This document shows, piece after piece, positions 5,569 to 5,894 of a stretch of DNA of 5,894 bases (position 1 is its first letter; each line of letters begins with the position of its first letter). Position numbers and translations under genes: made by a program. Below the pieces are notes generated by a model. The model made no database searches, was not told the origin of the DNA, and was given only the letters and a program-made list of their open reading frames with translations. Source of the DNA: Candidatus Aminicenantota bacterium (GTDB lineage: Bacteria > Acidobacteriota > Aminicenantia > Aminicenantales > Saccharicenantaceae); contig JAPKZE010000087.1 in the NCBI GenBank assembly GCA_026393955.1, forward strand, positions 1-5,894, given 5' to 3'.

Positions 5569-5894
5569 GACGACCTCTCATTTTGACCAACAGCTCCACG
5601 ACAAGATTGGCCTGCATGGCCGCGACCAGGGCGACGCGCGGGGCCATCGGGCTGATGCCCTTCGGGCACTGGCTCGATTCGTCTCCGCAGACGTAGAGAT
5701 TGCCCAGGCGCCGAGAGTGGATCCTGGCGTTGCCGCCGTAGCCGGCCAGGCCCGACGCCGCCACGATCGGCCGGCCTGGGAATTTCGACAGGCTGGCCTC
5801 GATGAGCATCTCCTTGGCCTCGGCCTTGTCGAAGGCCTCGACCAGGAGATCGACCCGCCCGAAAAGAACCGTCGCGTTCCGACGGTTGACCCTG
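5561..5894 (-). CDS. ThiF-family adenylyltransferase, C-terminal part (cut by window edge)
   Basis: Only the last 110 residues are inside the window; the frame runs in open from the right edge. They read as the second half of a ThiF/MoeB/HesA enzyme, which adenylylates the Gly-Gly end of ThiS- or MoaD-type carriers. Visible parts are VDLLVEAFDKAEAK, then PIVAASGLAGYG, NLYVCGDESS and the C-terminal MAPRVALVAAMQANLVVELL. These resemble the short 'family 2' ThiF proteins of anaerobe thiamine operons, about 200 residues in full, so roughly half is missing, including the ATP-binding GxGxxG region. The gene ends in TAA, overlapping ppnP by 8 bases. It could activate an upstream ThiS outside the window, the MoaD-like protein across the convergent junction, or both. 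Confidence 0.85.
   Translation of the reverse strand, partial: RVNRRNATVLFGRVDLLVEAFDKAEAKEMLIEASLSKFPGRPIVAASGLAGYGGNARIHSRRLGNLYVCGDESSQCPKGISPMAPRVALVAAMQANLVVELLVKMRGRHV

Overview
The window looks like a stretch of chromosome from a GC-rich (by eye 60-65% G+C), probably anaerobic bacterium. A tungsten-type aldehyde:ferredoxin oxidoreductase (AOR) points to anaerobic metabolism. The pan-locus kinase resembles proteins I associate with Acidobacteriota, Aminicenantota and Deltaproteobacteria-like lineages, but the taxon is a guess from gene content, not a result. I see no phage, IS, CRISPR, tRNA or rRNA.

Left arm (1-3063, all minus strand). In transcription order: a small PspC-domain membrane protein, a deoxynucleoside-kinase-like protein, then panB, panC and panD. 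PanB makes ketopantoate and PanC condenses pantoate with beta-alanine. PanD normally supplies the beta-alanine, so the block is a pantothenate (coenzyme A precursor) operon. panB/panC overlap by 4 bases, and panD follows panC by 10 bases with its ribosome site starting in the panC stop codon. A good sigma70-type promoter sits in front of the kinase gene and moves its start downstream of the longest open frame.

Two proteins of this operon are odd in their catalytic parts. PanD is only 68 residues: it lacks the central part of the fold and has Ile where the self-cleaving, pyruvoyl-forming Ser should be. The kinase-like protein has a broken P-loop (GVFRSKKT, no Gly before the Lys) and acidic residues in place of the usual LID arginines. 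Both keep clean reading frames, so they may be repurposed or regulatory proteins, or young decay. These are the best leads in the window.

Centre (3064-3219). A divergent regulatory region holds a -10 element and 5'-leader hairpin for pspC on the minus strand and a TTGACT-N17-TAGGAT promoter for the AOR gene on the plus strand.

Right arm (3220-5894). The AOR gene overlaps a MoaD/ThiS-type sulphur-carrier gene by 4 bases (plus strand). Converging on them, with only a 4-base gap, is a minus-strand pair: the C-terminal half of a ThiF-family adenylyltransferase (cut by the window edge) and ppnP, a nucleoside phosphorylase, which overlap by 8 bases. The carrier probably serves the pterin cofactor of the AOR. 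The ThiF-like protein is the sort of enzyme that activates such carriers, though it more likely belongs to a thiamine operon that starts outside the window.
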